A stretch of DNA of 64,000 bases, taken from the NCBI RefSeq assembly GCF_005047655.1, contig NZ_SUKF01000007.1, positions 124,001-188,000 on the forward strand, given 5' to 3'. Of this stretch, positions 13,166 to 20,095 are shown piece by piece; position 1 is the first letter of the stretch, and every line of letters begins with the position of its first letter. Below the pieces are notes generated by a model. It was not told where the DNA came from. It was given only the letters and a program-made list of their open reading frames with translations, and made no database searches. The translations under genes and the position numbers were made by a program. Origin of the DNA: Sinimarinibacterium arenosum. Its GTDB lineage: Bacteria > Pseudomonadota > Gammaproteobacteria > Nevskiales > Nevskiaceae.

Positions 13166-13597
13166 ATGAGCTCGCTCGCGCTCGTTGATACAAGAGTACC
13201 TGTTCGTTTGAAGCTGTCGGCCCTGTGGGCGGCGCTGATGTTTTGTTACATCTACGGCGACTACTTCGGGCTGTATGTTCCCGGCAAGCTCCAAGGAATG
13301 TTGGATGGACACGGTCCAATTGGAGCAGTGAGCCAAAGTAGCTTGGTGGCTACTTCGATCTTGCTGGCGATACCGGGCCTCATGGTGTTCCTGTCTCTCG
13401 TGCTGCCAGCAACGCTCTGCCGCTGGGGCAATGTCGCGTTGGGTGCCTTCTACATTGCGGTCATGCTAATGACGATGCCAGGTGCATGGTCGTTCTACGT
13501 CTTGCTGGGAGTCGTCGAGATTCTCCTAGGGGCTGGAACTATCTGGTATGCCTGGACGTGGCCAAAGCAAGCCGCGAACGGTGCCGGTGAGCACTAA
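13166..13597 (+). CDS. Four-helix membrane protein, DUF6326-like
   Basis: 143-residue integral membrane protein with about four hydrophobic segments (ALWAALMFCYIYGDYF; SLVATSILLAIPGLMVFLSLVL; VALGAFYIAVMLM; FYVLLGVVEILLGAGTIWY). The pattern resembles DUF6326 proteins of unknown function. Start is the first ATG of the hydrophobic frame; the site upstream is weak. It begins 31 bp after a 73-bp attC-like repeat and is followed by a GGGGTC palindrome, so it looks like a cassette-borne gene. Confidence 0.7.
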   Translation: MSSLALVDTRVPVRLKLSALWAALMFCYIYGDYFGLYVPGKLQGMLDGHGPIGAVSQSSLVATSILLAIPGLMVFLSLVLPATLCRWGNVALGAFYIAVMLMTMPGAWSFYVLLGVVEILLGAGTIWYAWTWPKQAANGAGEH

Positions 13598-13630
13598 CCA
13601 GCTTACAGGGACTCCTCCCACACGAAAGAA

Positions 13631-13651
13631 AAATGGGGTCAGACCCCATTT
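13631..13651. repeat. GGGGTC/GACCCC palindrome, copy 1
   Basis: Perfect inverted repeat of 10-bp arms, AAATGGGGTC and GACCCCATTT, around a single A. Flanked by 6-bp direct repeats CACGAA (13621-13626 and 13656-13661). The duplicated SDR fragment begins immediately to its right. Confidence 0.85.
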
Positions 13652-13657
13652 CTTCCA

Positions 13658-14061
13658 CGAACCTGCTGTTCGCACGCGAACTGCAACGCCGCATCGAGCA
13701 GGTCGGCAGCAAGCTCCAGAGCATCGCCGTGCATCCCGGCGTCGCCCGCACCTCCATTGGTGCCAACCGCAAGCAGCTCGGCCAATACCATCTCGGCGAT
13801 CACCTGATCACGATGATCCTCGGTCTGGTCATGCCGCTGCTGGGCCAGCCCGCTGCGGCGGGTGCCTTGCCCACTATGTATGGCGCAACCTCGGAAGACG
13901 CGCAGGGCGGCGGCTTCTACGGCCCGAGCGGTTTCGGTGAAATGAAAGGGCCGCCGAGGGCGGCCCGGATCAAGCCGGCCGGCAACGACATCGACGCGGC
14001 GCAGCGGCTGTGGACAATTTCGGAGAAGCTGACCGGAGTGCAGTATCGGATTTCAGCCTGA
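13658..14061 (+). pseudogene. Duplicated 3' fragment of the SDR gene
   Basis: Colinear copy, without gaps, of 12650-13053, offset by 1008 bp with scattered substitutions. It encodes the last 134 residues of the SDR but lacks the Rossmann motif and the catalytic Ser/Tyr/Lys, so it cannot be an active enzyme. The only in-frame start runs in from the adjacent palindrome. It ends at the same stop as the parent, and a copy of the 73-bp repeat follows about 70 bp later. Confidence 0.9.
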
Positions 14062-14133
14062 CCCAAGGGTTGTTTGGCATCTCATTCGGGAACATTCATC
14101 CAGCATAAATCGGACTTCCGCTGCTAAGACCCT

Positions 14134-14206
14134 GTCCAAACGGGCAGGTAGTTTTTTTATCACCGCCGAGGCACCCTCCCTGACATTGGTATAAATCTAG
14201 TTAGCC
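14134..14206 (+). repeat. 73-bp repeat, copy 2 (attC-like)
   Basis: Begins GTCCAAAC and ends CTAGTTAGCC. The next recognisable attC (14680-14778) opens with GGCTAAC, the exact complement of this GTTAGCC, as expected for the two ends of one integron cassette. This is the best argument that the 73-bp elements are recombination sites. Confidence 0.75.
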
Positions 14207-14214
14207 ATCAGGAA

Positions 14215-14685
14215 ATGATCGTGCCCTCCGAATGCGTGCTTTCCCTAGGAGCATCTGATGTCATTGCGGTCTTGGCCGCACTAGTGGCCGGGCTATCCGC
14301 TTTATATGCAAGGTGGGCTGCCGAGGAGGCAAAGCGCGCCAATGAGCTAGCGCTATTGGCTCGCAGAAAAGCTATCTACGATGCATTCTATGAGTTGAAA
14401 ATGCATATGGAGCAGCGAGGGTTTCGTCCAGACATGGAGCAAGTATCCAAGTTTTATTACCCATCAAGAGATGCTGCCTTCTATGTCAAAGAGTCCTTGT
14501 CTAGTGAAATAGCAAAGTACTATGAGCTTTGTTTCAAAGTCGCTGATCTGGCAAGGCTCGGAAACGGCCTTTACCCAAACGAAAGCGAAGAAGTAAAAGA
14601 CGCTTTTAAACAGGCGCGAGAGATCTCAGAAGAAATAGACAGTGCCTTGAAAGCAGTGGTCAAAAAATATGCCGCAAATGGCTAA
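14215..14685 (+). CDS. Cassette-encoded membrane-anchored hypothetical protein
   Basis: Not recognised. 156 residues: one N-terminal membrane helix (about 12-30) followed by a mainly helical, charged cytoplasmic region. Visibly more AT-rich in codon use than the flanking metabolic genes, as expected for integron cassettes. An AGGA at 14210-14213 is too close to the ATG at 14215 but well spaced for an in-frame GTG at 14221, which may be the true start. The stop codon lies inside the first arm of the attC. Confidence 0.7.
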   Translation: MIVPSECVLSLGASDVIAVLAALVAGLSALYARWAAEEAKRANELALLARRKAIYDAFYELKMHMEQRGFRPDMEQVSKFYYPSRDAAFYVKESLSSEIAKYYELCFKVADLARLGNGLYPNESEEVKDAFKQAREISEEIDSALKAVVKKYAANG

Positions 14686-14778
14686 CAATTCCGTCGAGAG
14701 GGACCGCCCACAAGCTGCGCTTGTGGGTTCCCTTCGCGGCTTCGCCACTACGGCGGCCCCTCACGTCAAACGTTGGGC
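14680..14778 (+). repeat. Integron attC recombination site
   Basis: 99-bp site with GGCTAAC (R'') followed by AATTC at the left end and GTCAAAC then GTTGGGC (R') at the right end, the arrangement of typical attC sites. The centre folds into CCCACAAG...CTTGTGGG and neighbouring stems. The R'' box complements the TTAGCC that starts the preceding cassette. No integrase gene is in the window, so this may be an orphan cassette cluster. Confidence 0.8.
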
Positions 14779-14835
14779 GTCATAAGCGCAATCTGAACGA
14801 CACCACAAGCAGAATCGGGAGCAAATGGGGGAATT

Positions 14836-15801
14836 ATGAAAAAGCAAATGGTAGTACTCGCACTCTGCATGACAGCCCTGCTCGGTGCGTGTACTCGGTC
14901 ACTCAGCCCGGAAGAGCAGGCGCGAGTTGAAGCATTGAGGACTGAACTTGAGGCAACCAAGAGGGAGGTTGCTGGCGCTGAAGCGCAGAACGCCCAGTAC
15001 AGCGGTGGCCTCGTCAAGGCCCTGCTCTCCGTGCGTCTAGAACTTCTAAAAACAAACGAAGCTCTCATTGAACAACGTATTCACGCCATCGAATCCGGCG
15101 CAAAAGTAACTATCGAGACGGTTGCCACTAATCCTGATGTGGCGCGCGCGAATCAGTTGCAAGACGATATTGCAAAACAAGAGGCGAAAGTCACGGAGGC
15201 CGATGCGAAGGCAAGCCTTTATTCAGGAGGCCTGGTCGGTGCGATGGCGGTAATGGGGGCCGCCACGGAGCGGAACACTCTGGCGATGCTCAGGCAACAA
15301 TATCTGGTAGCAAAATACGGACTCGCATACCCCAAACAAGGGGCTGTTCTGTCGGTCGCCTCGCCTCCGAGCGTCGCGGCGGATGAGACTGCCGGCGGAG
15401 TCGACGCCACCGCGACCTCCGAGGACGCGGATCGGCAAGTTCGCGAGCAAATTCTGGAGGCCGCCCTTCTGCGGAAACAGTATGCAAAGCAGGACTATCA
15501 AGACTATGTGTTTTTCGACATAACCTTCAACGCGAAGGGCCTAGACAAGCCGGCTAGAGCGATTAAAGGCGTGCTTACATTTATGGACTTATTCAATGAG
15601 CCAAAATTCGCGCTCAAATGGACAATCGACAAGCCGATTTCTCCAGGAGCGAGCTACACAGAGAGGGGATCCGGCTTTGAATACAATCAGTTCAAGGACG
15701 ACCACCAGTGGGTGCGGAACACGGAAAAGGACAACATGAAAATAAAGTTTCGTGTCGACAGCATCCTGTACCAAGACGGAACGACACGCACATTCGATTA
15801 A
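14836..15801 (+). CDS. Cassette-encoded lipoprotein with internal repeat
   Basis: Not recognised. 321-residue lipoprotein: signal peptide with lipobox ending LLGAC (Cys19), then two coiled-coil-like repeats, each containing YSGGLV (residues 55-60 and 129-134) after a charged helix, then a beta-rich C-terminal domain (about 215-321). GGGGGA precedes the ATG. It begins 63 bp after the attC crossover, so it is the next gene in a cassette array. Role unknown; the coiled coil suggests an envelope scaffold or oligomer. Confidence 0.75.
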   Translation: MKKQMVVLALCMTALLGACTRSLSPEEQARVEALRTELEATKREVAGAEAQNAQYSGGLVKALLSVRLELLKTNEALIEQRIHAIESGAKVTIETVATNPDVARANQLQDDIAKQEAKVTEADAKASLYSGGLVGAMAVMGAATERNTLAMLRQQYLVAKYGLAYPKQGAVLSVASPPSVAADETAGGVDATATSEDADRQVREQILEAALLRKQYAKQDYQDYVFFDITFNAKGLDKPARAIKGVLTFMDLFNEPKFALKWTIDKPISPGASYTERGSGFEYNQFKDDHQWVRNTEKDNMKIKFRVDSILYQDGTTRTFD

Positions 15802-15822
15802 TTGCCGTGCAATCCGAGGGAG

Positions 15823-15843
15823 AAAAGGGGTCAGACCCCTTTT
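15823..15843. repeat. GGGGTC/GACCCC palindrome, copy 2
   Basis: Perfect arms AAAAGGGGTC and GACCCCTTTT around A. Flanked by 8-bp direct repeats CCGTGCAA (15805-15812 and 15844-15851), the second of which runs into the 73-bp repeat copy 3. The layout resembles an insertion with target duplication. Confidence 0.85.
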
Positions 15844-15845
15844 CC

Positions 15846-15918
15846 GTGCAAACGGGCAGGTAGTTCTTTTATCACCGCTGAGGCACCCTCCCCGAAATCG
15901 GTATAAATCTAGTTATGC
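15846..15918 (+). repeat. 73-bp repeat, copy 3 (attC-like)
   Basis: Begins GTGCAAAC and ends CTAGTTATGC; the interior is closely similar to copies 1 and 2. The secreted-protein gene starts 44 bp downstream. The first bases are shared with the direct repeat flanking the adjacent palindrome, so its left end may have been altered by that insertion. Confidence 0.75.
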
Positions 15919-15961
15919 GGCCACGAGCCGCAAATCGCCGGCAACCCATACGGAGAACATC

Positions 15962-16555
15962 ATGCAGATTCTCAGAACAGTCCTCGTCGCAGCTGTCGTC
16001 GTCCTGGGTTTCTCCCCACTTCCGGCACCTGCTCAGGACGCCAAGGCGGAGGACATTGAGGCAGCACGCTCCGAGATGCTTAAGAGATGGGGTGTTGACG
16101 GCCTCATCAAAGCGAGTGACGTCGAAGGCACGGCGACGGCGCTTCTTGCCCGTCCATTGGGGGAGCAGCCTGAAGACCAACTACGCGAGCTTGCGAAGCG
16201 AGCAAACGCGGCCGCCAACTTCGTGGGCTTCATCCTCGAAGAGTACGAGAGCTACTACCGCGAGAACTACCGATACGACTTCGTGAAAGAAAAGATCGCC
16301 CCGTTCCATGATGCGTACGCGACACTCTCCAATCGCCTCAAGTCGTATCGCAATCAGGCCTACTTCAATTTGGGCAAGAAGGCCGCCGATCGAGGCGACG
16401 AGATGACCGCCTTCTTCATGTTTCGCGACGCGTATCGCCTTAGCGGTTTCACCGAAGATGAAGGCGATCACAAGGGCATGAGGTACCAAGCTGAAATCGA
16501 GATGAAGAAACTCCTCGGTTTGGAAAGCATGGGCACGTTCACGTACTGGAAATGA
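15962..16555 (+). CDS. Secreted hypothetical protein
   Basis: Not recognised. 197 residues with a cleavable signal peptide (about 1-24, ending PAPAQ) and a helical mature part rich in Tyr and charged residues (EEYESYYRENYRYDFVKEKI). GGAG is placed about 8 bases before the ATG. Follows 73-bp repeat copy 3 and precedes palindrome copy 3, so it is probably another captured gene. Likely periplasmic. Confidence 0.72.
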   Translation: MQILRTVLVAAVVVLGFSPLPAPAQDAKAEDIEAARSEMLKRWGVDGLIKASDVEGTATALLARPLGEQPEDQLRELAKRANAAANFVGFILEEYESYYRENYRYDFVKEKIAPFHDAYATLSNRLKSYRNQAYFNLGKKAADRGDEMTAFFMFRDAYRLSGFTEDEGDHKGMRYQAEIEMKKLLGLESMGTFTYWK

Positions 16556-16584
16556 GGGGACTTCTCCGACGCCGGGCGCAGCGA

Positions 16585-16605
16585 AAAAGGGGTCAGACCC
16601 CATTT
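16585..16605. repeat. GGGGTC/GACCCC palindrome, copy 3
   Basis: Arms AAAAGGGGTC and GACCCCATTT with one mismatch around A, 29 bp after the secreted-protein stop codon. No clear flanking direct repeat. Confidence 0.8.
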
Positions 16606-16676
16606 TCCTCCCTGCGTGGAAATTTTTTGGCCGGCGTAGTCAAGGGCTTTGAGGTTGACAGGGGAAGGGGAAGCGT

Positions 16677-16979
16677 ATGGATGTCATTTCAATTGTGTCA
16701 CTGGTTCTGCTGTTTGCATCATGGGTATTCGTGATGATGGGCTGTGCGTCGGCCGCTTGGGGGAAGGGCTTCAATCAGGCGCAGTGGCTCGCTGCGGGCT
16801 TTCTGCTGGGGCCAATCGCATTGCTGGTGCTTATTGCGATGCCGCCCAACGCGGAGGTGCAGCGCGAACGTAAACTGGCTGCCGGCGTTGCCAAGGAATG
16901 CCCCACTTGCCTAGAGTTGGTGCGTCCGGCTGCGCGGCAGTGTCCGCACTGTGGATCTGATCTACCCCAAGCGCACTAG
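16677..16979 (+). CDS. Small membrane protein with C-terminal zinc ribbon
   Basis: 100 residues: two hydrophobic segments (about 4-22 and 36-55), then a zinc-ribbon-like CPTC-(12)-CPHC motif near the C-terminus. The architecture recalls small membrane proteins with an added zinc ribbon, of unknown role. GGGGAAGGGGAAG precedes the ATG. In the accessory region between palindromes. Confidence 0.7.
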   Translation: MDVISIVSLVLLFASWVFVMMGCASAAWGKGFNQAQWLAAGFLLGPIALLVLIAMPPNAEVQRERKLAAGVAKECPTCLELVRPAARQCPHCGSDLPQAH

Positions 16980-17073
16980 CTACTGCAGCTATTGAAATTC
17001 CGAGTTGGTCGCGAGTTAGGGCGAATTTGCGCAGCGTGATTCGCCAGCAAGACAATAGGGGACAGACCAGAAG

Positions 17074-17094
17074 AAATGGGGTCAGACCGCATTT
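17074..17094. repeat. GGGGTC/GACCCC palindrome, copy 4
   Basis: Arms AAATGGGGTC and GACCGCATTT (one mismatch) around A. A more degenerate unit, GGGGACAGACC, lies about 20 bp to its left. Confidence 0.7.
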
Positions 17095-17151
17095 ATACGA
17101 CTTCTCACTGTTGGAAAGACTGCGGACCCAATCTGATTGCGGTGGGATGCA

Positions 17152-17613
17152 GTGAAGCTCAAGAATCTTCTGATCAAACACTCGGTCCAGTCGGTACTCG
17201 CGGTGTCCGCATGGATGGCCCGTCAGGAGCGCCTGAATGCGATGACCGAAGCGTTCATGAACGCCTTGGCTCGCGCAACGATCCGGTCCAAGCGCATTCG
17301 TGAAGTCGACACACTTGAAGCGCTGGGCACGCAGTGGCAGCGCGGGTTTCCGTCCGCCAAGCAGGTGCCGATCACGGCCGTTACTGCGGATACGGTGTTT
17401 GCCGAGATTCATACGCCGTGTCCGCTGCGCGGCACGGGGGATGTCGGCGCGTGTTACCGGATGATGCAGTTTGATCGCGAGGTGGTGAAGAAAGCAGGCG
17501 GGCAGTTTGTGGTGCTGTCGTCTCAGGCCACGCCCGGCAACAACATTTGCCGAGTCGCGATGCGCAGACAGGGCGCTGATGTGAGCGATCTGATCACTGC
17601 GCATCAGCAATAG
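17152..17613 (+). CDS. Conserved-looking hypothetical protein
   Basis: Not recognised. 153 residues from a GTG preceded by GGTGGGA; the longer frame would use a TTG without a site. The centre has a distinctive Cys-containing block (TPCPLRGTGDVGACYRMMQF) and a later NNICRVAMR segment, giving three Cys residues that could bind metal or form a catalytic site. It resembles small globular enzymes acting on sulfur heterocycles (ATC-hydrolase-like) only weakly. Followed closely by the DUF1905-YdeI gene on the same strand. Confidence 0.6.
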   Translation: MKLKNLLIKHSVQSVLAVSAWMARQERLNAMTEAFMNALARATIRSKRIREVDTLEALGTQWQRGFPSAKQVPITAVTADTVFAEIHTPCPLRGTGDVGACYRMMQFDREVVKKAGGQFVVLSSQATPGNNICRVAMRRQGADVSDLITAHQQ

Positions 17614-17644
17614 AATCGTCAGAGGCTTTCGGAACGGCATCGCA

Positions 17645-18196
17645 ATGACGACGGCGGAAAGCAAATCTCGATTCAAGGCCAAGCTGCTGCGGCCACGACA
17701 GCCGGACGCAGCGGCGGACTGGGCTTTCGTTCTGCTGCCCAAGGCGGTGAGCGAGACGCTGCCGCGACGCGGGCGGACCAGCATCGACGCCCGAATGAAT
17801 GGTCACCGCTTCATCGCCACGCTGGAGCCGGATGGACAGTTGAGCCATTGGCTGCGGGTCAGCCGCGAGCTTCAGGATGTAGCGGGCGCAACGGCGGGAG
17901 ACGTCGTCACGCTGGAGATCGCCCCGGTCGACTCCGAGCCGGAGCCGGAGCTTCCGTCCGATTTCGAACAGGCGCTGGCCGCCGCGCCCGAGGCGCGCAG
18001 CGTCTGGGACGACACCACGACGATCGCGCGCGTGGACTGGATTCATTGGATCACCTCCGCCAAACAGGCCAAGACCCGGGCCAAGCGCATTCGGGATGCC
18101 TGCGACATGCTGGCTTCGGGGAAAAAGCGGGTGTGCTGTTTCGATCCGTCCGGCTTCTACAGCAAGGCGCTGCGCGCGCCGGAGGCGGCAGACTGA
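17645..18196 (+). CDS. DUF1905-YdeI/OmpD-associated family protein
   Basis: 183 residues with a DUF1905 beta-barrel (about 8-100: KAKLLRPRQP...GDVVTLEIAP) followed by a YdeI-type helical domain (WIHWITSAKQAKTRAKRIRDACDML). YdeI-family proteins have been linked to stress and bacteriocin tolerance, but the mechanism is unknown. Pieces of its 3' half recur, internally deleted, at 19804-19866. Ends convergent to the MerR gene. Confidence 0.8.
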   Translation: MTTAESKSRFKAKLLRPRQPDAAADWAFVLLPKAVSETLPRRGRTSIDARMNGHRFIATLEPDGQLSHWLRVSRELQDVAGATAGDVVTLEIAPVDSEPEPELPSDFEQALAAAPEARSVWDDTTTIARVDWIHWITSAKQAKTRAKRIRDACDMLASGKKRVCCFDPSGFYSKALRAPEAAD

Positions 18197-18338
18197 TCTT
18201 GTTGCGAGGTCGCCTGGGGGCCATACACGGCGGCAGGTGATAGGCAGTTCACTGCCCGGTGCCGCTGATGCAATGAGGCTTGCGGCCTCAAGCCGTGGAT
18301 CGATCGAGTTCCAAACGCCCTGGCGAGATGGGCACTGC

Positions 18339-18803
18339 TCAGCCTGACTTCCTGCGAGCACGCGAGGGTGTAGCGGTCAGCGTGCCGGATGTGTCCCCAC
18401 GCGCGCCCAGCCGTCCTGTCGCTGCGGCGCGCATCAGGCGTTGGAACGTGGGGCATTCACTGTGATTCGGCGCCGGGCATGCCGCGGCGTGGCGCAGGCC
18501 GTTGCGCATGGCGACCAGGCGACGGATGGTCTGATCCAGTTCGTCGGCGCGGGATGCGAGCATGTTCCGGTCGATCTGCGGGCGGCCGTCGGTCGCGAAC
18601 ATCAGGCCGATCTCGTCCAGCGCGAATCCTGCTGCGCGACCTAGGGCGATGAGCGAAAGCCGGTCCAGCACGCTCTCTGGATACTGGCGGCGTAAACCGT
18701 GCCGACCGTGCGATGCGATCAGCCCTTTGTCTTCGTAGAACCGCAAGGTCGATGCGGGCACGCCGGACTGCTTGGCGACCTCGGCGATATCCAGATCACG
18801 CAT
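18339..18803 (-). CDS. MerR family transcriptional regulator
   Basis: 154 residues: N-terminal MerR winged helix (DLDIAEVAKQSGVPASTLRFYEDKGLI), a coiled dimerisation helix, and a C-terminal segment with two Cys (ACPAPNHSECPTF) that could sense metal or redox state. The ATG at 18803 abuts a MerR-type dyad at 18811-18830 in the short intergenic space shared with the divergent DUF2938 gene, so it probably controls itself and that gene pair. Confidence 0.88.
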   Translation of the reverse strand: MRDLDIAEVAKQSGVPASTLRFYEDKGLIASHGRHGLRRQYPESVLDRLSLIALGRAAGFALDEIGLMFATDGRPQIDRNMLASRADELDQTIRRLVAMRNGLRHAAACPAPNHSECPTFQRLMRAAATGRLGARGDTSGTLTATPSRARRKSG

Positions 18804-18810
18804 GGGCTTG

Positions 18811-18830
18811 ACCTCAAGTTGACTTGAAGT
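18811..18830. promoter_or_regulatory. MerR-type operator
   Basis: Near-perfect dyad: ACCTCAAGT and ACTTGAAGT separated by TG (one mismatch between arms). It matches the CCTCAAGTTAACTTGAGG-like operators of SoxR/MerR regulators and lies between the divergent MerR and DUF2938 genes. Confidence 0.75.
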
Positions 18831-18878
18831 CGCAGAGTGCCGCTCCCGTTGCCAAACGGCAACTTCTGGAGCTGTGCG

Positions 18879-19379
18879 ATGGATGCGCTGCAACTTTCCG
18901 CGACCGCCGTGTTGGTCGGCGTGCTCGCGACGGCCGTAATGGATGTGGGGTCGGTGCTGCTGAAACAACTGGTTGGCGTGCCGATGCCGAACTACGTAAT
19001 GGTGGGGCGTTGGGTCGGCCACATGCCGGCTGGCCGGTTTCGCCATCGGGCGATCGCCGCGGCTGCGCCGGTGCGTGGCGAACGCTGGATCGGTTGGGCC
19101 GTTCACTACACGACGGGTGTGGTTTTCGCGGCGCTGCTGCTGCTGATCTGGGGTGACGCTTGGATTGCCAATCCCACATTCGCGCCCGCGTTGATTGTTG
19201 GGCTGGGGTCGGTTGCGGCTCCTTTTCTGTTGATGCAGCCGGCAATGGGCGCGGGCATCGCGGCCCGAAAAACACCTGATCCCGTCACCGCGCGTCGACG
19301 CAGCCTGATCAATCACAGCCTGTTCGGCCTCGGCCTGTACGTCTCTGGCTGGGCGGTACACCTGCTGTATGCGGCCTGA
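18879..19379 (+). CDS. DUF2938 family membrane protein
   Basis: 166-residue inner-membrane protein with about four hydrophobic helices (LSATAVLVGVLATAVMD; AVHYTTGVVFAALLLLIWG; ALIVGLGSVAAPFLLMQPA; LFGLGLYVSGWAVHLL), matching DUF2938, of unknown function. GGAG lies seven bases before the ATG. Divergent from the MerR gene and followed by a DUF2798 gene, forming a likely MerR-controlled pair. Confidence 0.8.
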   Translation: MDALQLSATAVLVGVLATAVMDVGSVLLKQLVGVPMPNYVMVGRWVGHMPAGRFRHRAIAAAAPVRGERWIGWAVHYTTGVVFAALLLLIWGDAWIANPTFAPALIVGLGSVAAPFLLMQPAMGAGIAARKTPDPVTARRRSLINHSLFGLGLYVSGWAVHLLYAA

Positions 19380-19447
19380 GACGTGAACCGCTTTCCCCTA
19401 CGTGTCTTCAACCCGATGTGTTTTTCCAACCCCTGTGAGGTGCTGTC

Positions 19448-19672
19448 ATGCGTATCCCCCAACGGTATTCCCCGATCGTCTTCGGCGCGGTGCTGTCCGC
19501 GATCATGGTGTGCATCGTCTCGGCTTTCGTTCTGGCGATCAGTCAGGGCATCGGGCCGAACTTCCTGCGGCATTGGCTGCGAAGCTGCGCAACGACATGG
19601 CCGGTGGCATTTCCGACCGTGACCCTGATCGCGCCATGGGTGCGTCGTTTCGTCGCGCGAGTGACGGTGTGA
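19448..19672 (+). CDS. DUF2798 family small membrane protein
   Basis: 74 residues with two membrane helices (YSPIVFGAVLSAIMVCIVSAF and WPVAFPTVTLIAPW), the pattern of DUF2798. About 70 bp after the DUF2938 stop on the same strand; GAGGTG upstream of the ATG. Function unknown; probably part of the same MerR-regulated response. Confidence 0.75.
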   Translation: MRIPQRYSPIVFGAVLSAIMVCIVSAFVLAISQGIGPNFLRHWLRSCATTWPVAFPTVTLIAPWVRRFVARVTV

Positions 19673-19776
19673 CGAGGTTGCTTTAGAGATGCGTCGAAGT
19701 GCGGCCTGCTGGCGGCATCACTCCGGCAGGCCGCAGGCTCTCAGCCAGTGTGTCGAGCGACCAGTCCTGATCCGAG

Positions 19777-19798
19777 AAAAAGGGGGCAGAACCGTTTT
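19777..19798. repeat. Degenerate GGGGTC palindrome, copy 5
   Basis: AAAAAGGGGGCAGAACCGTTTT keeps the layout of the other four copies with several changes. Flanked by 5-bp direct repeats CCGAG (19772-19776 and 19805-19809). Sits between an AraC-gene fragment and a YdeI-gene fragment. Confidence 0.55.
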
Positions 19799-19803
19799 CC
19801 TTT

Positions 19804-19866
19804 CCCGAGGCGCGCAGCGTGTGGGACGACACCACCAAGCTGCGCGCGCCGGAGGCGGCAAACTGA
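19804..19866 (+). pseudogene. Internally deleted remnant of the DUF1905-YdeI gene
   Basis: The first half matches 17987-18018 (encoding PEARSVWDDTT) and the second half matches about 18167-18196 (encoding LRAPEAAD and stop), with the intervening 150 bp missing. The junction reads DDTTKLRAPEAAN then stop. Confidence 0.8.
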
Positions 19867-20095
19867 TTCGCCTGCTGGGTTCGTGCGCTTGTCAGCATGG
19901 CTTTCGCCCGGTTTGCGTGGCGGCATTCACCGCCGCTGCGAGCGCGAGGCCGTCGCGTTCAACGGTGATATCGTTGGCGGCGCAGTCTTTCCGCTGCCGC
20001 CCGTTGCTCGGTGCGTCACGTTGATAGGGACTGCGTTCTCCAACCCTGCGGTCGGCTTTTTCTGAAACGCATGACGGCATGTCGAGCTCAGCACT

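Larger units (their letters stand above)
19673..20095. other. Gene-free stretch made of fragments
   Basis: About 420 bp with no supportable gene. It contains a 23-bp exact match to the AraC gene (19750-19772 = 20981-21003), a degenerate GGGGTC palindrome (19777-19798), and an internally deleted YdeI fragment (19804-19866). The remainder to the DUF1697 start shows nothing recognisable. Confidence 0.75.

Noticed and set aside
13633-14061. The duplicated SDR end as a functional small protein
   Set aside because: It lacks the Rossmann motif and catalytic residues, and its only start comes from the palindrome sequence; treated as a fragment.
13063-15918. 73-bp repeats as a CRISPR array
   Set aside because: Only three units, spaced by about 1 to 1.7 kb with genes between them, longer than CRISPR repeats, and no cas genes nearby.
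19748-20065. Open frame of about 105 residues in the fragment region
   Set aside because: Composition is random-like, it runs through shards of other genes and a palindrome, and it has no ribosome-binding site.
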